A DNA stretch of 64,000 nt, from positions 25,646 to 89,645 of the forward strand of contig CAYYNB010000004.1 in assembly GCA_964472565.1 (NCBI GenBank). The letters are read 5' to 3'. Under the pieces are notes generated by a model. That model ran no database searches. It saw only the letters and a program-made list of their open reading frames with translations, and was not told where the DNA came from. The position numbers and the translations under genes were made by a program. The DNA comes from DATAMF01 sp964472565 (lineage in GTDB: Bacteria; Chloroflexota; Anaerolineae; Aggregatilineales; Aggregatilineaceae). Positions 1 to 9,656 of the stretch are shown in pieces (positions within the stretch are counted from its first letter, which is position 1; every line of letters begins with the position of its first letter).

Positions 1-82
1 GTGAAATCCACTGGGGCTATTCCCTTGTTATGGGATGGTCACGCCGCGCCGCGCCTTGTAGATGTTGTAGAAGCTTTCGTGG

Positions 83-116
83 GCAGGCGGTGAGACACTG
101 CTCGATCACCGCCTGC
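83..116 (-). terminator. hairpin downstream of the GH99-like gene
   Basis: An 11-bp perfect inverted repeat (GCAGGCGGTGA / TCACCGCCTGC, 12-nt loop) lies five bases beyond the stop of the GH99-like gene. There is no T-run on the minus strand, so it may be a 3' end stabiliser or a weak terminator closing the glycan operon. Nothing else is supported in bases 1-120. Confidence 0.45.
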
Positions 117-120
117 GGGA

Positions 121-1332
121 TTATTCAATAGCGCCAAGAAGGGCGCGCGCGGTTTCGACATCACCATGTTGAACTGCGGCAAAAACTTCATCCAGTTGGG
201 TGTTGATTTCAACACTGCCACTGTGTTCTTTTCGCAGTTTAAACAGTTGCAATGGAAGCTGTAAATCGGCGGCGGTGAACGCAAATTCAGCATCAAGCTG
301 CGCGCGGCGGGTTTCCTGAAGAATTTCCAGGTATTGATAGCCGAATTCTTCAGTCGGTTCGATGATCGTGCCTTCGCCGTAGTCATTCCAGGTGACTAAC
401 TGGATTACGTCCACCTGCTGGTTGAGCGCCGTTTGCAGTGTCAACTGGAATGTGTCGCCATTCTGCGCATCCAGATAGCCATAACTGTCCCGCACACCGG
501 CTTCCTCGTAAATATCATAAAAGCCTGGCCACGCGCCGCCCACCTGGTAATCCCACCGTCCGGCTTTGCGGTAAAAGTCGGTCAGATAAGCCTCAAGCGC
601 GGCCTGATTCATGTCAATCCCATACATGGGCGGCCAGGGGTAGCTGGATAACTGTCCGGATACCATATGTTTGTCGAGCGTCACCAAAAGTGGCGACGGT
701 TCCACCACCGAAAACAGCGTTTCCCAGTCTGTTGAACTTTTGAAATACTGCGGTCCAAAGGTGAACAGAATGGGCTGCCCATCGACTTTCAGATAAGCCT
801 CATCACTGAACCAGCGTTCCTGCATATAGCGCATGACGTTCTGCCCGTGTGAGTGCGCGTCATCCGCCGACAGGAGCCCGTCATCTACCATATGTTTGAT
901 CGACTGATCTTCATAACAAATTACAAAGGTTAAGCCCGCTTTTTTGATATAGTCAAAGAGCTTGTTGGTGCTGTTGTTCAGCGCCGCATAATCGCGAAAA
1001 TCGTCCATGCCGTACCAATCGACAATCACGCCGTCAATACCGCTGAGTTTCATCAGCAGCACCTGGTATTCGAGCAGGGCATCGTCGCTGGAATCATATG
1101 GCCCGGTCAGCGGCGTGAAGTGAGAAGCGATCTGCTTTTGAGCCGGATCAAAATGATTCATGGTCCAGTGCCAGCCCCAGTACCCGCTCACATCGGGTGT
1201 TTGATACCAGGGCATGTAGTGAGCCAGCAGCAGCGGGCGCTCGGTCATGTTATCCTGTCCATTCGCAGCATCCATCGACGAAAGAATACATGCTCCGATT
1301 ATGATCGTGAGCAGGAACAGCCGCTTGAACAT
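121..1332 (-). CDS. secreted GH99/GH71-like glycoside hydrolase
   Basis: 403 aa with an N-terminal signal peptide (about residues 1-25, ending near DAANG). The mature protein starts with a motif of the type LLLAHYMPWYQTP (residues 34-46) and carries GVIVDWYG (101-108) and TWNDYGEGTIIEPT (314-327). The last is characteristic of GH99/GH71-like proteins, where the carboxylates near the barrel end act in catalysis. GH99 enzymes are endo-acting on alpha-mannosides; the exact substrate here cannot be read from sequence. It is the last gene of the operon, four bases after the DUF362 gene, behind two GH31 genes and a sugar ABC importer, which fits external cleavage of an alpha-linked glycan before uptake. 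I am sure of the broad class, less sure of the family number. Confidence 0.8.
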   Translation of the reverse strand: MFKRLFLLTIIIGACILSSMDAANGQDNMTERPLLLAHYMPWYQTPDVSGYWGWHWTMNHFDPAQKQIASHFTPLTGPYDSSDDALLEYQVLLMKLSGIDGVIVDWYGMDDFRDYAALNNSTNKLFDYIKKAGLTFVICYEDQSIKHMVDDGLLSADDAHSHGQNVMRYMQERWFSDEAYLKVDGQPILFTFGPQYFKSSTDWETLFSVVEPSPLLVTLDKHMVSGQLSSYPWPPMYGIDMNQAALEAYLTDFYRKAGRWDYQVGGAWPGFYDIYEEAGVRDSYGYLDAQNGDTFQLTLQTALNQQVDVIQLVTWNDYGEGTIIEPTEEFGYQYLEILQETRRAQLDAEFAFTAADLQLPLQLFKLRKEHSGSVEINTQLDEVFAAVQHGDVETARALLGAIE

Positions 1333-1336
1333 TGAT

Positions 1337-2434
1337 CTACCCTCCGTAGGCGCGGAATGCTGTTTGCACCTCGTCGAGCGCTGCCCCTATGATGTCGATG
1401 TCGTCCAGGTTGTTCGATCCCAGCCCCAGTTTCGCCGCCAGTTGGAGATGATTCAGGCAGTGCTGGAACGGCGTCTGCGAGAAAGAAGCCGCCATCGGAT
1501 CAAAGCCCATGACTGCTGCCGCGACGGCATCGGTGGCGACCATGTTTTTCCCCGCGACGAGGGTATTGGCGATTTTCTGGTTGAAATCGCCGTTCCAGGG
1601 GCCTTCGCTGCCTTCCGCCGTTTTGATGCCGTCGATCAGCGCAAAATGGATCGGGCGGGCGCGCACGAGGTCCATGATCACGCTGGGAATGCGCACCTGA
1701 GCCTGTTTTCCGTAGCCGTGTAAAGCCGAACGGTTGCTATCTGCCGGAGTCAGCATGTACAGGGAGGCCGGGAGTGTGCCCACCAGATTTTTCATAGACA
1801 GGGTTACACCCGCTGTCGCATGGCATTTCAGCTTGGCAACTGACATGAACACATCCACATCTTTTAGAATCGGGTGCATCTTAAACTGGTCATACACCAG
1901 CCAGTTTTCCCCAACGGGCACATCCACAAATGGCTCCTTGAGGCGCGGATTATTCAGATCGATCAGTTTGACCTGTTCAAAATCCTCAGCGATCTCCGCG
2001 CTTCCCCACTGGGTCCAGCAATTCTGGTCGGCAATCGCTTCGACAATATAAACCTCGGCGGCTCCCGCTTCCAGCACGGCTTCGACCAGGGCACGCGTCA
2101 CTTCGGGATGGGTGACCATCGTTTCGACGGCGGGTTGTTCTAGCTGCTGCTCGACCCATGTGCCGCCGGTCAGGTTGATCTTGATCGCTACCCGGTTCCC
2201 GGGCTGGACGACATCGCCCAGCCCGCCCAGTTGCTCGATCAGCGTGAACACCCGCTCGCGCACCACCTCACGCTCATACGAGTTGGCCTGGGCGAGCGCG
2301 ACCTGATATTTTTTGCCGGTATGTTTGTTTGCCTGGGTACGCGGGGCTGTTTCGGTGGGCGCGCCGACCAGGACGCTCCCCGCAAATGCGCCTGTGCCCT
2401 TCAGAAAGGTGCGCCGGGTTAACTGCTTGTGCAT
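1337..2434 (-). CDS. Tat-exported DUF362-domain protein
   Basis: 365 aa. The N-terminus has a twin-arginine signal (RRTFLKG at residues 7-13 followed by a hydrophobic stretch), so the folded protein is probably exported. The body contains segments typical of DUF362 proteins: VAIKINLTGG near residue 83, a block with HPEVTRALVEA, and MSVAKLKCHATAGVTLSMKN around 198-217. DUF362 proteins have no settled biochemical role and some carry Fe-S clusters, but no clustered cysteines are visible here. It sits in a tight operon (2-nt gap from the GH31 stop upstream, 4-nt gap to the GH99-like gene), which suggests a role linked to extracellular glycan processing. That link is inference from position only. 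Confidence 0.8.
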   Translation of the reverse strand: MHKQLTRRTFLKGTGAFAGSVLVGAPTETAPRTQANKHTGKKYQVALAQANSYEREVVRERVFTLIEQLGGLGDVVQPGNRVAIKINLTGGTWVEQQLEQPAVETMVTHPEVTRALVEAVLEAGAAEVYIVEAIADQNCWTQWGSAEIAEDFEQVKLIDLNNPRLKEPFVDVPVGENWLVYDQFKMHPILKDVDVFMSVAKLKCHATAGVTLSMKNLVGTLPASLYMLTPADSNRSALHGYGKQAQVRIPSVIMDLVRARPIHFALIDGIKTAEGSEGPWNGDFNQKIANTLVAGKNMVATDAVAAAVMGFDPMAASFSQTPFQHCLNHLQLAAKLGLGSNNLDDIDIIGAALDEVQTAFRAYGG

Positions 2435-2436
2435 CG

Positions 2437-4932
2437 TTATTTTTCCTCCGTAGCTGAAGTAAACACGACGCGTTGCACCGTGCTGACATCCATCGCGCCC
2501 GTTTTGACGAAAATGATTCCTCCCTTGTTTTCGATCTCGCCCTGCTCGCCGTTGAGCGTGACGCCGGTGATGGTCCCCTCGCCGCCGATCAGCCGGATTT
2601 CAACCGGGCGCTGCTGGGGGGCATTGGCATACATGCCAACGGCGGGCGCGATTTCGACTACCGCACCGCTGTGCGTAATCGTTGTTTCGCGCACCGCGCC
2701 GGATTGATATGCTATCGTTTCCCCGTCATCCTCAACCAGCGTCAAACGATCCTCCTGCTGCGTCCCGTAGACTTTGAGGATCAGCCGGTTGTCGGTGCTG
2801 CCATCGGCCCGCTGGCCGAGCATGTTGAGCGTTTGCTCGTCCACGTCCATTACGGGGATCACCGCCCCGGCACGTACCAACAGTGGAACGCGAAACACAC
2901 CATCGACGGTCACGGGCAGTTTGAACCATTCCCCCCGGCTGTCAAAATAGTCGTTGGTGTAGTAGTTGTACCATCCTCCGGCGGGCAGATAGACCTGGAC
3001 AGTAGCGCTGGTATTGCTCGTCACGGCGGCCATCATCAGGTCCGGCCCGATCATTTTCTGACTGCCAAGCGAACGTACATTGGGGTCGGTTTGGTAGTAA
3101 TATACCAGCGGTGCAAAAACGGGATCGCCATTTCGATAGGCGCGGTGGGCCAGCGTATACAGGTAGGGGCTGAGTTCGTAGCGCAGCCGGATATTCGTCC
3201 GGTTACTCTGGACATCTCCGGTCAGCGCGGGCGACGTTTCGTAGAGATTCTGCACATTGAATGCATGGGGACGCAGCGGCACATCCAGCAGCGCCGCGTT
3301 TGCCAGCCAGATCGTATACACTTCGTCCTGAGTCGCACCCGCTCGTGCCGCATCCCGGTAGAATCCGCCGACATCCGCCCCAAAATAGTCTATCCCACTG
3401 AGCGACATCTGCATTTGCACATCCATTTGGGTCGTCAGGCTGTCGAGATTCGATCCAATATCGCCTGACCACATCGCCACGCCGTAACGTTGGCTGCCGG
3501 ATGTGCCGGATCGAGAGAGGATAAACGGGCGTCGTTCGACTCCGTTCCGCTGGTAGCCTTCCCAGATGCTTTGGGACCACAGCAGGTTATAGATGTTGTG
3601 AATATCGGCGTGGCTGTGCCGTTTGAACTCAGGAAAGCCATAGTACCAGGCTGCCTCATTGAAGTCTTCCGGTTCTCCCAGATCGGTCCAGTGCGCGATC
3701 ACGCCGTTCGTGATCAGGTGTTGGCGGCGGTTGTCGTGCCACCATGCCGCCGCAGCGGGATTCGTCCAATCCACCATGCCGCCGCGCCCCCACCATTCAT
3801 CCATGCTCACCGGATCGCAGTGGATGTCGCCACACTTTCGCACGAGGACGCCTGCCGCCACCGCCTCGTCATATCCCGCCGCGCCTTCGCTGACGAACGG
3901 TTCCTCAATCGTCATGATGCCGAGGCCATATTGCGCGCGCAGTTGGGCGATAGTGGCCTGGGGATCGGGAAAATGGGTCTCATCCCAGGCCAACGATCCC
4001 ATCTGGCTGTTCAGCTTGGGACTGATCCCCCCGAACCACAGCAAATCCAGCACAAACCCATCCACCGGAAAATCCGCATCGCGCAGGGCGGTGAGTTCGG
4101 CTTCCAGTTCATCCCAGCTTTCGTACCCGTATTCCGATACCCACAGGCCAAACATCTGTTTGGGCGGGACCGGAGGAAAGCCAGTCAGTTCCATATAATC
4201 ATGGCGCAGATCGGGCAGGTCCGGCCCGGTCATCAGATACCAGTGCAGCGGAGTCTGCGATACTTTCACCGTGAACAGATCGTCTTTGAAGCTCCAAAAC
4301 TGCTGGTAAACGGAATCCAGAAACAGCGCGTAGCTATCTGTGTTTTCGCCCAGCGCATAGAGAATCGGGAATTGGGCATTCTCTACGTTGCCCCCGTTGA
4401 AACTCGCCAGTTCATTGCCATACAGATTCAGCACGGACCGGTTTTGGTCGAATAAATTCGCCCCACCGCGCCGCTGGAACTGTTCCCCCAGACCATACAG
4501 ATCGGTGGTGCCTTCCTGCGTGAAGGCGAGGCCCTTGAGTTCTGCTTCTGTGGTCAGCGGGCACAGCGTCGTGAGCAGCACTTCCTGGGTGAGATCAATG
4601 ACGGTGACACACAGCGTATCGGGATCAACCTCGATCCGCATGCCGGGGGTTTGGATCACGTGGTCGGAGGGCAACTGAACCTCGGATGGTCCGGGATAAT
4701 CCGTCTTCAGGACCATCGGTGATGTCCAGATCGGTTCGTCAGCGGGTTGTTCCTGGCTTAATTCAAAATGGGCCAGATCATCATCCAGCAGTTCCACCGT
4801 GAGATAGTAACCATCAGCACTAAAAGTTGTGCGGTAGATGCCGCCCGCGTGGGCCGTGTGAGCAGGTAAAGGGGCAAGCATGGTGATGAGCAGCAGTCCG
4901 ATCAAGAGGCTAAACAACGGCTTAGAACGCAT
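2437..4932 (-). CDS. secreted GH31 alpha-glycosidase
   Basis: 831 aa from the ATG at 4932, chosen over an in-frame start at 5016 because a GGAGT ribosome site lies just upstream and the next residues form a signal peptide (about 1-29, ending THAHA-like). The order is an N-terminal beta domain, a TIM barrel and C-terminal beta domains. The GH31 nucleophile aspartate is in HWTDLGEPE (about D417) and the acid/base in MWSGDIGSNLDSL (about D491), so the active site looks intact. GH31 covers alpha-glucosidases, alpha-xylosidases and others. Secretion and clustering with a second GH31, a GH99-like enzyme and a sugar importer suggest trimming of alpha-linked oligosaccharides outside the membrane. Confidence 0.88.
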   Translation of the reverse strand: MRSKPLFSLLIGLLLITMLAPLPAHTAHAGGIYRTTFSADGYYLTVELLDDDLAHFELSQEQPADEPIWTSPMVLKTDYPGPSEVQLPSDHVIQTPGMRIEVDPDTLCVTVIDLTQEVLLTTLCPLTTEAELKGLAFTQEGTTDLYGLGEQFQRRGGANLFDQNRSVLNLYGNELASFNGGNVENAQFPILYALGENTDSYALFLDSVYQQFWSFKDDLFTVKVSQTPLHWYLMTGPDLPDLRHDYMELTGFPPVPPKQMFGLWVSEYGYESWDELEAELTALRDADFPVDGFVLDLLWFGGISPKLNSQMGSLAWDETHFPDPQATIAQLRAQYGLGIMTIEEPFVSEGAAGYDEAVAAGVLVRKCGDIHCDPVSMDEWWGRGGMVDWTNPAAAAWWHDNRRQHLITNGVIAHWTDLGEPEDFNEAAWYYGFPEFKRHSHADIHNIYNLLWSQSIWEGYQRNGVERRPFILSRSGTSGSQRYGVAMWSGDIGSNLDSLTTQMDVQMQMSLSGIDYFGADVGGFYRDAARAGATQDEVYTIWLANAALLDVPLRPHAFNVQNLYETSPALTGDVQSNRTNIRLRYELSPYLYTLAHRAYRNGDPVFAPLVYYYQTDPNVRSLGSQKMIGPDLMMAAVTSNTSATVQVYLPAGGWYNYYTNDYFDSRGEWFKLPVTVDGVFRVPLLVRAGAVIPVMDVDEQTLNMLGQRADGSTDNRLILKVYGTQQEDRLTLVEDDGETIAYQSGAVRETTITHSGAVVEIAPAVGMYANAPQQRPVEIRLIGGEGTITGVTLNGEQGEIENKGGIIFVKTGAMDVSTVQRVVFTSATEEK

Positions 4933-4993
4933 CGCCAGTACTCCTAAAATTATATTTCCGGGCGGAACTAGATGCCCCGCCCTAAACACATCA

Positions 4994-7699
4994 TTACGGT
5001 GTATTTTCCCGTTCACCGACCTTAACTGTCAACAAGTTGAGGTAATCGATCTGGGCTTCCCACTGCGTCGGGTGGACATGCTCACCATATGCTCCGTGCG
5101 CCCAGGACTGCACCGGTGGTGTGAAAACCAAAAAGCGCGGCACGCTGCCGTTCGCGGCATTGGCTGCTGGCACCGCTCCAAAGTACAGGTAAATATCACC
5201 GTAACGATAGGTGATCTGATCGTTGGCGGGGTTGTTCCACAGGATAACCTGCGTGGGTCGGTAGGTATCCTTGATCACGTGCAGTCCCGCCTCACAGAGG
5301 ATTTCGAACAGCGCGCCGCTTTGTGCCTGCGACATCGAAATCAGGTAGGGGGCAAGGGTTTGGGGATCAGACAAAATCGCTTCGATTTGACTAGACAGGA
5401 TGTTACGGACCCCGGCATGCAGTTTGAAGAAGCGCAACATATGTAACAACGTTTCGCGCTTACGGTTACACCGCGACAGGCGGGGCTGTTCAACGATCAG
5501 GCGGAGTGTGGAAGCCGTTCCCATCTGAATCCCGCTGAGATGCTGCGTTTCGGTGGCGGCATCATAACGGCTCGTGACATGCCCGGCGCGCCCATCGATC
5601 TCGACGGTGAAGGCTGCGTTTTCGCTGATGCCGTGCAGATACAGGTCAAAAGTGCGGCGGGCCGGGATCAGGCTGGTATTGCCCTGGGCCGCTTCGATGC
5701 GGACTTCCAGTTGTGCTTCAGACCATTGTTGTGTGATGACCGTCTGGCAGAAATGCCCGTCGCGGTAGTAATTACTTTCGCCGTCGTCCTCATACAGCGT
5801 AAAGCGGTGATCTGCTCCCGCAAAAATGTGCAGATGCAGATTTTCAGGATTCCCAACGCCTCCCCAGCCGATTTTCGGCCCCATCGGGATAATCGCGCCC
5901 GCTTTGGCAAAAACCGGAATATCGCGCAACCGCCCGTATACCGGGTACCACGCCTTGCCCGCGAAATGTTCCCCGGTAAAAAAGTGATACCAGTCACCCT
6001 CTGGCAGCCAGATCACTTGGCGGCTGAGCTGGGTATCGGGGTCCGCTGGAGTCACAAACGGGGCGGCGATCAGTTCCGGGCCAAACTGGTACTGGTGCGG
6101 GCAGTGATAGGCCTCCTCATTTTCGGGATACTCGTAATACATCGGGCGGATCAGCGGCAGGCTGTCCTGCGCGGCCTGCTGGGCTGCTGTGTAGAGATAC
6201 GGGATCAGCGCGTGGCGCAGTTGCAGCGTGTCGCGCAGCACATTCAACACTTCTGCATCGTCAAATATCCAGGGTCGTTCATCGTAAAAGTCGCCCTTAG
6301 TGACATGAATGCGCATAATCGGGCTGAAGACGCCGAACTGTACCCAGCGCGTGAAAAGTTCACTGTCTTCGGTGCCGCTCGTATGCCCGCCGATGTCGTG
6401 ACTCCACCAGCCGTATGCCACGTTGGACGCCGTCGCGGTCATGTATGCTTCGAACTGGAGGGTATCCCATGTCCGGTAGCTGTCGCCGGAAAAACCAATC
6501 GGATAACGTTGGTGGCCTTCGTTGCCCCAGCGTGAAAAGATAAAAGGCCGCCGCGCCCCGTCGCGCCCCAGATCGTAAAAGTGCAGATGGTTGATCAGCC
6601 ACAGCGGATCAAGACCCGGAATCGCGCATTTTTGCCCCTGCTGCCAATCCAGCCACCAGAAATCAATGCCCATCTGTTCGTTAGGGTGGTGCAGCACTTC
6701 AAAGTACGCTTTGGCGAATGCCGGGTCCGCAATATTGAAGCGGACCGGGTCTTTGCTCGCCGGATCGATGCCCATGCGCTGCGCCATTTCGGGATACGCA
6801 TCTTCGTGACAGTGAATGCCCTCTGCCGGGTGAAGATTAAGCGCCGTTTTTAGCCCTTTGTCGTGCAAAAACTGGATAAATCCTTCGGGCTTGGGGAACA
6901 GTATGCGGTTCCAGGTATACCCCGTCCAACCGGTGCTGTCGTTGCCGGTTGCGGTGATATGCCAATCCATATCGATGATGCACACCGAAAAGGGGAGTTC
7001 GTACCGTTCGAAGTCATTGATCAGTTGGGTGAACTCTTGTTGTGTATAGGCCCAGTAGCGGCTCCACCAGTTGCCCAAAATCCACCGGGGGATCATCGGC
7101 ATGGCCCCGCTGATCTGGCAGTAGTCGCGCAGACACGCCTTGTAGTCGTGCCCGTAGCCCAGGAAATACAGGTCTGTCCCGCCGGGAATGCGCGGCTCGA
7201 CCCACCCGTCCTGGTTCAGAACCAGCGAAACCGAGTCATCCACCACCGACCACCCCGCCCGCGAGAGGAAACCCAAACCCAGCGGCGTATAGCCGTTGAT
7301 AAAATCGAGCGTGCGTGTGGTTCCCAGCAAATTATCATCTGCCGGTGCGCCAGGAAACCACACCACGCCGTTTTCCTTCTGTGTAATCGACAGGTTATCC
7401 GCCGTGAATCCCGTCTGCCTTGTCTGGTAACGGAGTTGGAGGTAGCGCGTTTCGATGATGATCTGCTGTTCAGTTTGGCGCACATGATAGTCAGGAACAG
7501 GTTGTTCGCGGAACCAGAAAGCCTGACTTGCCCGGTCTTCAAACCGCCCTTCAGAATGGTATTCCAGCCGGATCAAGCGTTCGGTCAGGATGGTGAACCG
7601 TACATTGCCGCTTTGAACGACTGCGCCAGGGGCGGCGATGGGCTTCAGTGCCAGTTTGAAATGTTCAGGAATAACAACGCGCTCGCGTACAACGGCCAT
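4994..7699 (-). CDS. cytoplasmic GH31 alpha-glycosidase with extra C-terminal domain
   Basis: 901 aa from the ATG at 7699 (GGAGATTT just upstream), preferred over 7735, which would add a non-homologous tail. No signal peptide follows, so this GH31 probably acts on imported sugars. Barrel motifs include IDMDWH (about 242-247), the nucleophile in WWLDWQQG (about D351) and the acid/base in FSGDSYRTW (about D406). The family's beta domain lies near residues 560-720. About 140 extra residues at the C-terminus (from roughly 760) contain a mixed helical/beta segment I do not recognise. It is cotranscribed with the permeases upstream (58-nt gap) and the secreted GH31 downstream. One GH31 inside and one outside argues for two-step degradation. 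Confidence 0.88.
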   Translation of the reverse strand: MAVVRERVVIPEHFKLALKPIAAPGAVVQSGNVRFTILTERLIRLEYHSEGRFEDRASQAFWFREQPVPDYHVRQTEQQIIIETRYLQLRYQTRQTGFTADNLSITQKENGVVWFPGAPADDNLLGTTRTLDFINGYTPLGLGFLSRAGWSVVDDSVSLVLNQDGWVEPRIPGGTDLYFLGYGHDYKACLRDYCQISGAMPMIPRWILGNWWSRYWAYTQQEFTQLINDFERYELPFSVCIIDMDWHITATGNDSTGWTGYTWNRILFPKPEGFIQFLHDKGLKTALNLHPAEGIHCHEDAYPEMAQRMGIDPASKDPVRFNIADPAFAKAYFEVLHHPNEQMGIDFWWLDWQQGQKCAIPGLDPLWLINHLHFYDLGRDGARRPFIFSRWGNEGHQRYPIGFSGDSYRTWDTLQFEAYMTATASNVAYGWWSHDIGGHTSGTEDSELFTRWVQFGVFSPIMRIHVTKGDFYDERPWIFDDAEVLNVLRDTLQLRHALIPYLYTAAQQAAQDSLPLIRPMYYEYPENEEAYHCPHQYQFGPELIAAPFVTPADPDTQLSRQVIWLPEGDWYHFFTGEHFAGKAWYPVYGRLRDIPVFAKAGAIIPMGPKIGWGGVGNPENLHLHIFAGADHRFTLYEDDGESNYYRDGHFCQTVITQQWSEAQLEVRIEAAQGNTSLIPARRTFDLYLHGISENAAFTVEIDGRAGHVTSRYDAATETQHLSGIQMGTASTLRLIVEQPRLSRCNRKRETLLHMLRFFKLHAGVRNILSSQIEAILSDPQTLAPYLISMSQAQSGALFEILCEAGLHVIKDTYRPTQVILWNNPANDQITYRYGDIYLYFGAVPAANAANGSVPRFLVFTPPVQSWAHGAYGEHVHPTQWEAQIDYLNLLTVKVGERENTP

Positions 7700-7757
7700 G
7701 AGAAATCTCCCCAAGAGTAAGCAGCAAATATACAAATGAATGCCTTGCGTGCAGGGT

Positions 7758-8645
7758 TTATCCTTTGACGCTGCCCAGAGTCAACCCCGCCTTCATATAG
7801 CGTTGCAGGAAGATGGCAATCACCAGCGGCGGCATCAGGGCGATGAACGCGGCGGCCATTTGCAGGTTAACCCCATAATAGTTGTTCGCCAGATAGTATA
7901 ACCGCACGGTAATCGGTTGGCGCTGCGGCTCGGTGACAACCAGCAGTGGGAGGAGATAGTCCTTCCATAAATCCATAAACGTGAGGATACCCAGAATCAA
8001 CAGGATTGAGCGCGACAGGGGAAGCACAATATAGAGCAGCACCTGTAACTGCGATGCGCCATCGATTCGCGCACTGTCGATAATTTCAGTGGGGATACGA
8101 TCAAAGAAATTTTTGAGCACAAAAATCGCAAAGGCGCTGGTCGCATACGGCAGCCACAGCCCCCAATAGCCCCACTTTGATCCCAGCGTGAGCAGGTTCA
8201 CATGCAAAATCGGGACATCTTTCAGCGTCACAAACAGGGGGACCAGATAGGCGATCCCCGGAATCATCAGCGTGAGGAAAAAGCCGATCATAATCAGCCG
8301 CATGCCAATCGGTTTTAGGCGCGACAGCGCATAAGCGGCCAGGCTGGAGACCAGCAGCCGCAGCAGAACCCCAACCGCCACAATTTTAAAGGAGTTCACA
8401 AAAAGATGCGGAATTTCAAAGTTTTTCCAGGCTTTGGAATAGTTTTCCCACTGCGGGTCTTTGGGGAAAATATTCAGGCCTGATTTAAAGATTTCCGTGC
8501 TGTTTTTGAGTCCTGATGTAAACGAATACACAAAGGGGAACAGCACCACCAGCGCCAGCATCAGCAGGATCGCCATAGCGGAGTAGTAATAGATTCGCCC
8601 CTTGGCCGTGCGCAGTTCAATATCCGACAACAGTCCGCGATTCAT
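7758..8645 (-). CDS. sugar ABC transporter permease, MalG type
   Basis: 295 aa with about six hydrophobic membrane segments and a MalG-type EAA loop (EIIDSARIDGASQLQVLLYI around residues 187-207) that docks onto an ATPase. It forms the import channel with the MalF-type permease 15 nt upstream. No ATPase gene is in the cluster, which is common for CUT1 sugar importers that share an MsmK-like ATPase encoded elsewhere. The C-terminus ends in GLTLGSVKG, as expected for this family. The start has AGGCTTCTCC-type upstream sequence and matches family length. Confidence 0.9.
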   Translation of the reverse strand: MNRGLLSDIELRTAKGRIYYYSAMAILLMLALVVLFPFVYSFTSGLKNSTEIFKSGLNIFPKDPQWENYSKAWKNFEIPHLFVNSFKIVAVGVLLRLLVSSLAAYALSRLKPIGMRLIMIGFFLTLMIPGIAYLVPLFVTLKDVPILHVNLLTLGSKWGYWGLWLPYATSAFAIFVLKNFFDRIPTEIIDSARIDGASQLQVLLYIVLPLSRSILLILGILTFMDLWKDYLLPLLVVTEPQRQPITVRLYYLANNYYGVNLQMAAAFIALMPPLVIAIFLQRYMKAGLTLGSVKG

Positions 8646-8660
8646 CTCAGGCTTCTCCGG

Positions 8661-9599
8661 CTAGTCATTGCGGTTAAAATGGTGGTTGGTGATCTGGTAG
8701 ACCCCTGAAAAGACCATCAAAAACAAGACCAGCGCCACACTCCACGCCGATGCATATCCCATATCCATCCGCAGAAAGGCCCGGTTATAGATGTGCAGCA
8801 CCGGCGTCAGGGTTTCGCGGCCCGGTCCACCTTTGGTCAGCAGGAACGGCTCGGTAAATACCTGCACGACCGCCAATACCTGGAGCACAAACAGGAGTGA
8901 CATGGTGGGCGCGAGATGCGGGAGCGTGATATGGCGAATGCGTCTGAGCGGCGATGCGCCATCCAGTTCAGCGGCTTCGTACAGCTCCGTTGCTATCTCT
9001 TGCAGGCTCGATAAATAGATCAGCGTGGTTGCGCCGAAGGCTCCCCAGGTCATCACCAGCACAATCGCCGGTTTGACCAGGTCCGGGTCGCGCAGCCAGC
9101 GCTGCGCCTCAAGGCCAAATAACCCTAATAATTCGTTCAAAAAACCGGCGTCGGGATCGTAAATAAACCGCCAAACAATCACCGAGATCGACACGGGCAC
9201 TACCGTCGGTAAAAAGTAGACAATATGAAAAAAGCCTTTGGCGATCCGCATTTCGCGGATCAGAATGGCAACCAGAACGGGTAACGCATACCCCATCAGC
9301 AGGCTCAGCGTGGCGAACTCAACACTGTTCCGCCAGATACTTTCCGAGGCTGGATCGTCTTCGATCTTTTGAAAGTTATCGAGATCGACCCACGTTGATT
9401 CGCCCCGCAGGTTGACTTCCTGAAAGCTCATCTCGAACGCCCGCCCAATCGGATACCACGCCACCAGGGCGAAGATCAACAGCGCCGGGAGCAAAAACAG
9501 GTAAGCCATGATCTGGTTCGATACGTGCATGCCAATACGACTGAGCAGCCGGTTATGGTTTACGGTGGAGGTTTTCAGCCGAGGTGCTGCTTTGATCAT
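8661..9599 (-). CDS. sugar ABC transporter permease, MalF/UgpA type
   Basis: 312 aa inner-membrane permease with six predicted membrane segments, the first around residues 30-50. The EAA loop is ELYEAAELDGASPLRRIRHI at roughly residues 202-221, and the C-terminal part has TEPFLLTKGGPGRETLT, a conserved stretch of CUT1 MalF-like subunits. It pairs with the MalG-type permease directly downstream and receives substrate from the binding protein upstream. A GGAGTAACCC sequence precedes the ATG. Confidence 0.9.
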   Translation of the reverse strand: MIKAAPRLKTSTVNHNRLLSRIGMHVSNQIMAYLFLLPALLIFALVAWYPIGRAFEMSFQEVNLRGESTWVDLDNFQKIEDDPASESIWRNSVEFATLSLLMGYALPVLVAILIREMRIAKGFFHIVYFLPTVVPVSISVIVWRFIYDPDAGFLNELLGLFGLEAQRWLRDPDLVKPAIVLVMTWGAFGATTLIYLSSLQEIATELYEAAELDGASPLRRIRHITLPHLAPTMSLLFVLQVLAVVQVFTEPFLLTKGGPGRETLTPVLHIYNRAFLRMDMGYASAWSVALVLFLMVFSGVYQITNHHFNRND

Positions 9600-9623
9600 G
9601 GTGGGTTACTCCTGTTAAAAACA

Positions 9624-9648
9624 ATCGGGTGGGATTTCCCCACCCGAT
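9624..9648 (-). terminator. hairpin between binding-protein and permease genes
   Basis: Perfect 10-bp stem (ATCGGGTGGG / CCCACCCGAT) with a 5-nt loop, just after the binding-protein stop. Without a long T-run this is likely a partial terminator or mRNA stabiliser. Such elements commonly keep solute-binding protein transcripts in excess over permease transcripts. Confidence 0.55.
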
Positions 9649-9656
9649 GTCAGGGT

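Noticed and set aside
1..60. Possible 3' end of another minus-strand gene
   Set aside because: A short frame reads ESFYNIYKARRGVTIP before a stop, but it is preceded by a TGA within about ten codons and overlaps the hairpin at 83-116; no gene can be supported.
2473..7720. Several long plus-strand frames (2473-3468, 3490-4455, 5540-6535, 6863-7720)
   Set aside because: They lie antisense to the two GH31 genes, have no ribosome sites and no recognisable domains; they are the usual shadow frames of strongly biased coding sequence.
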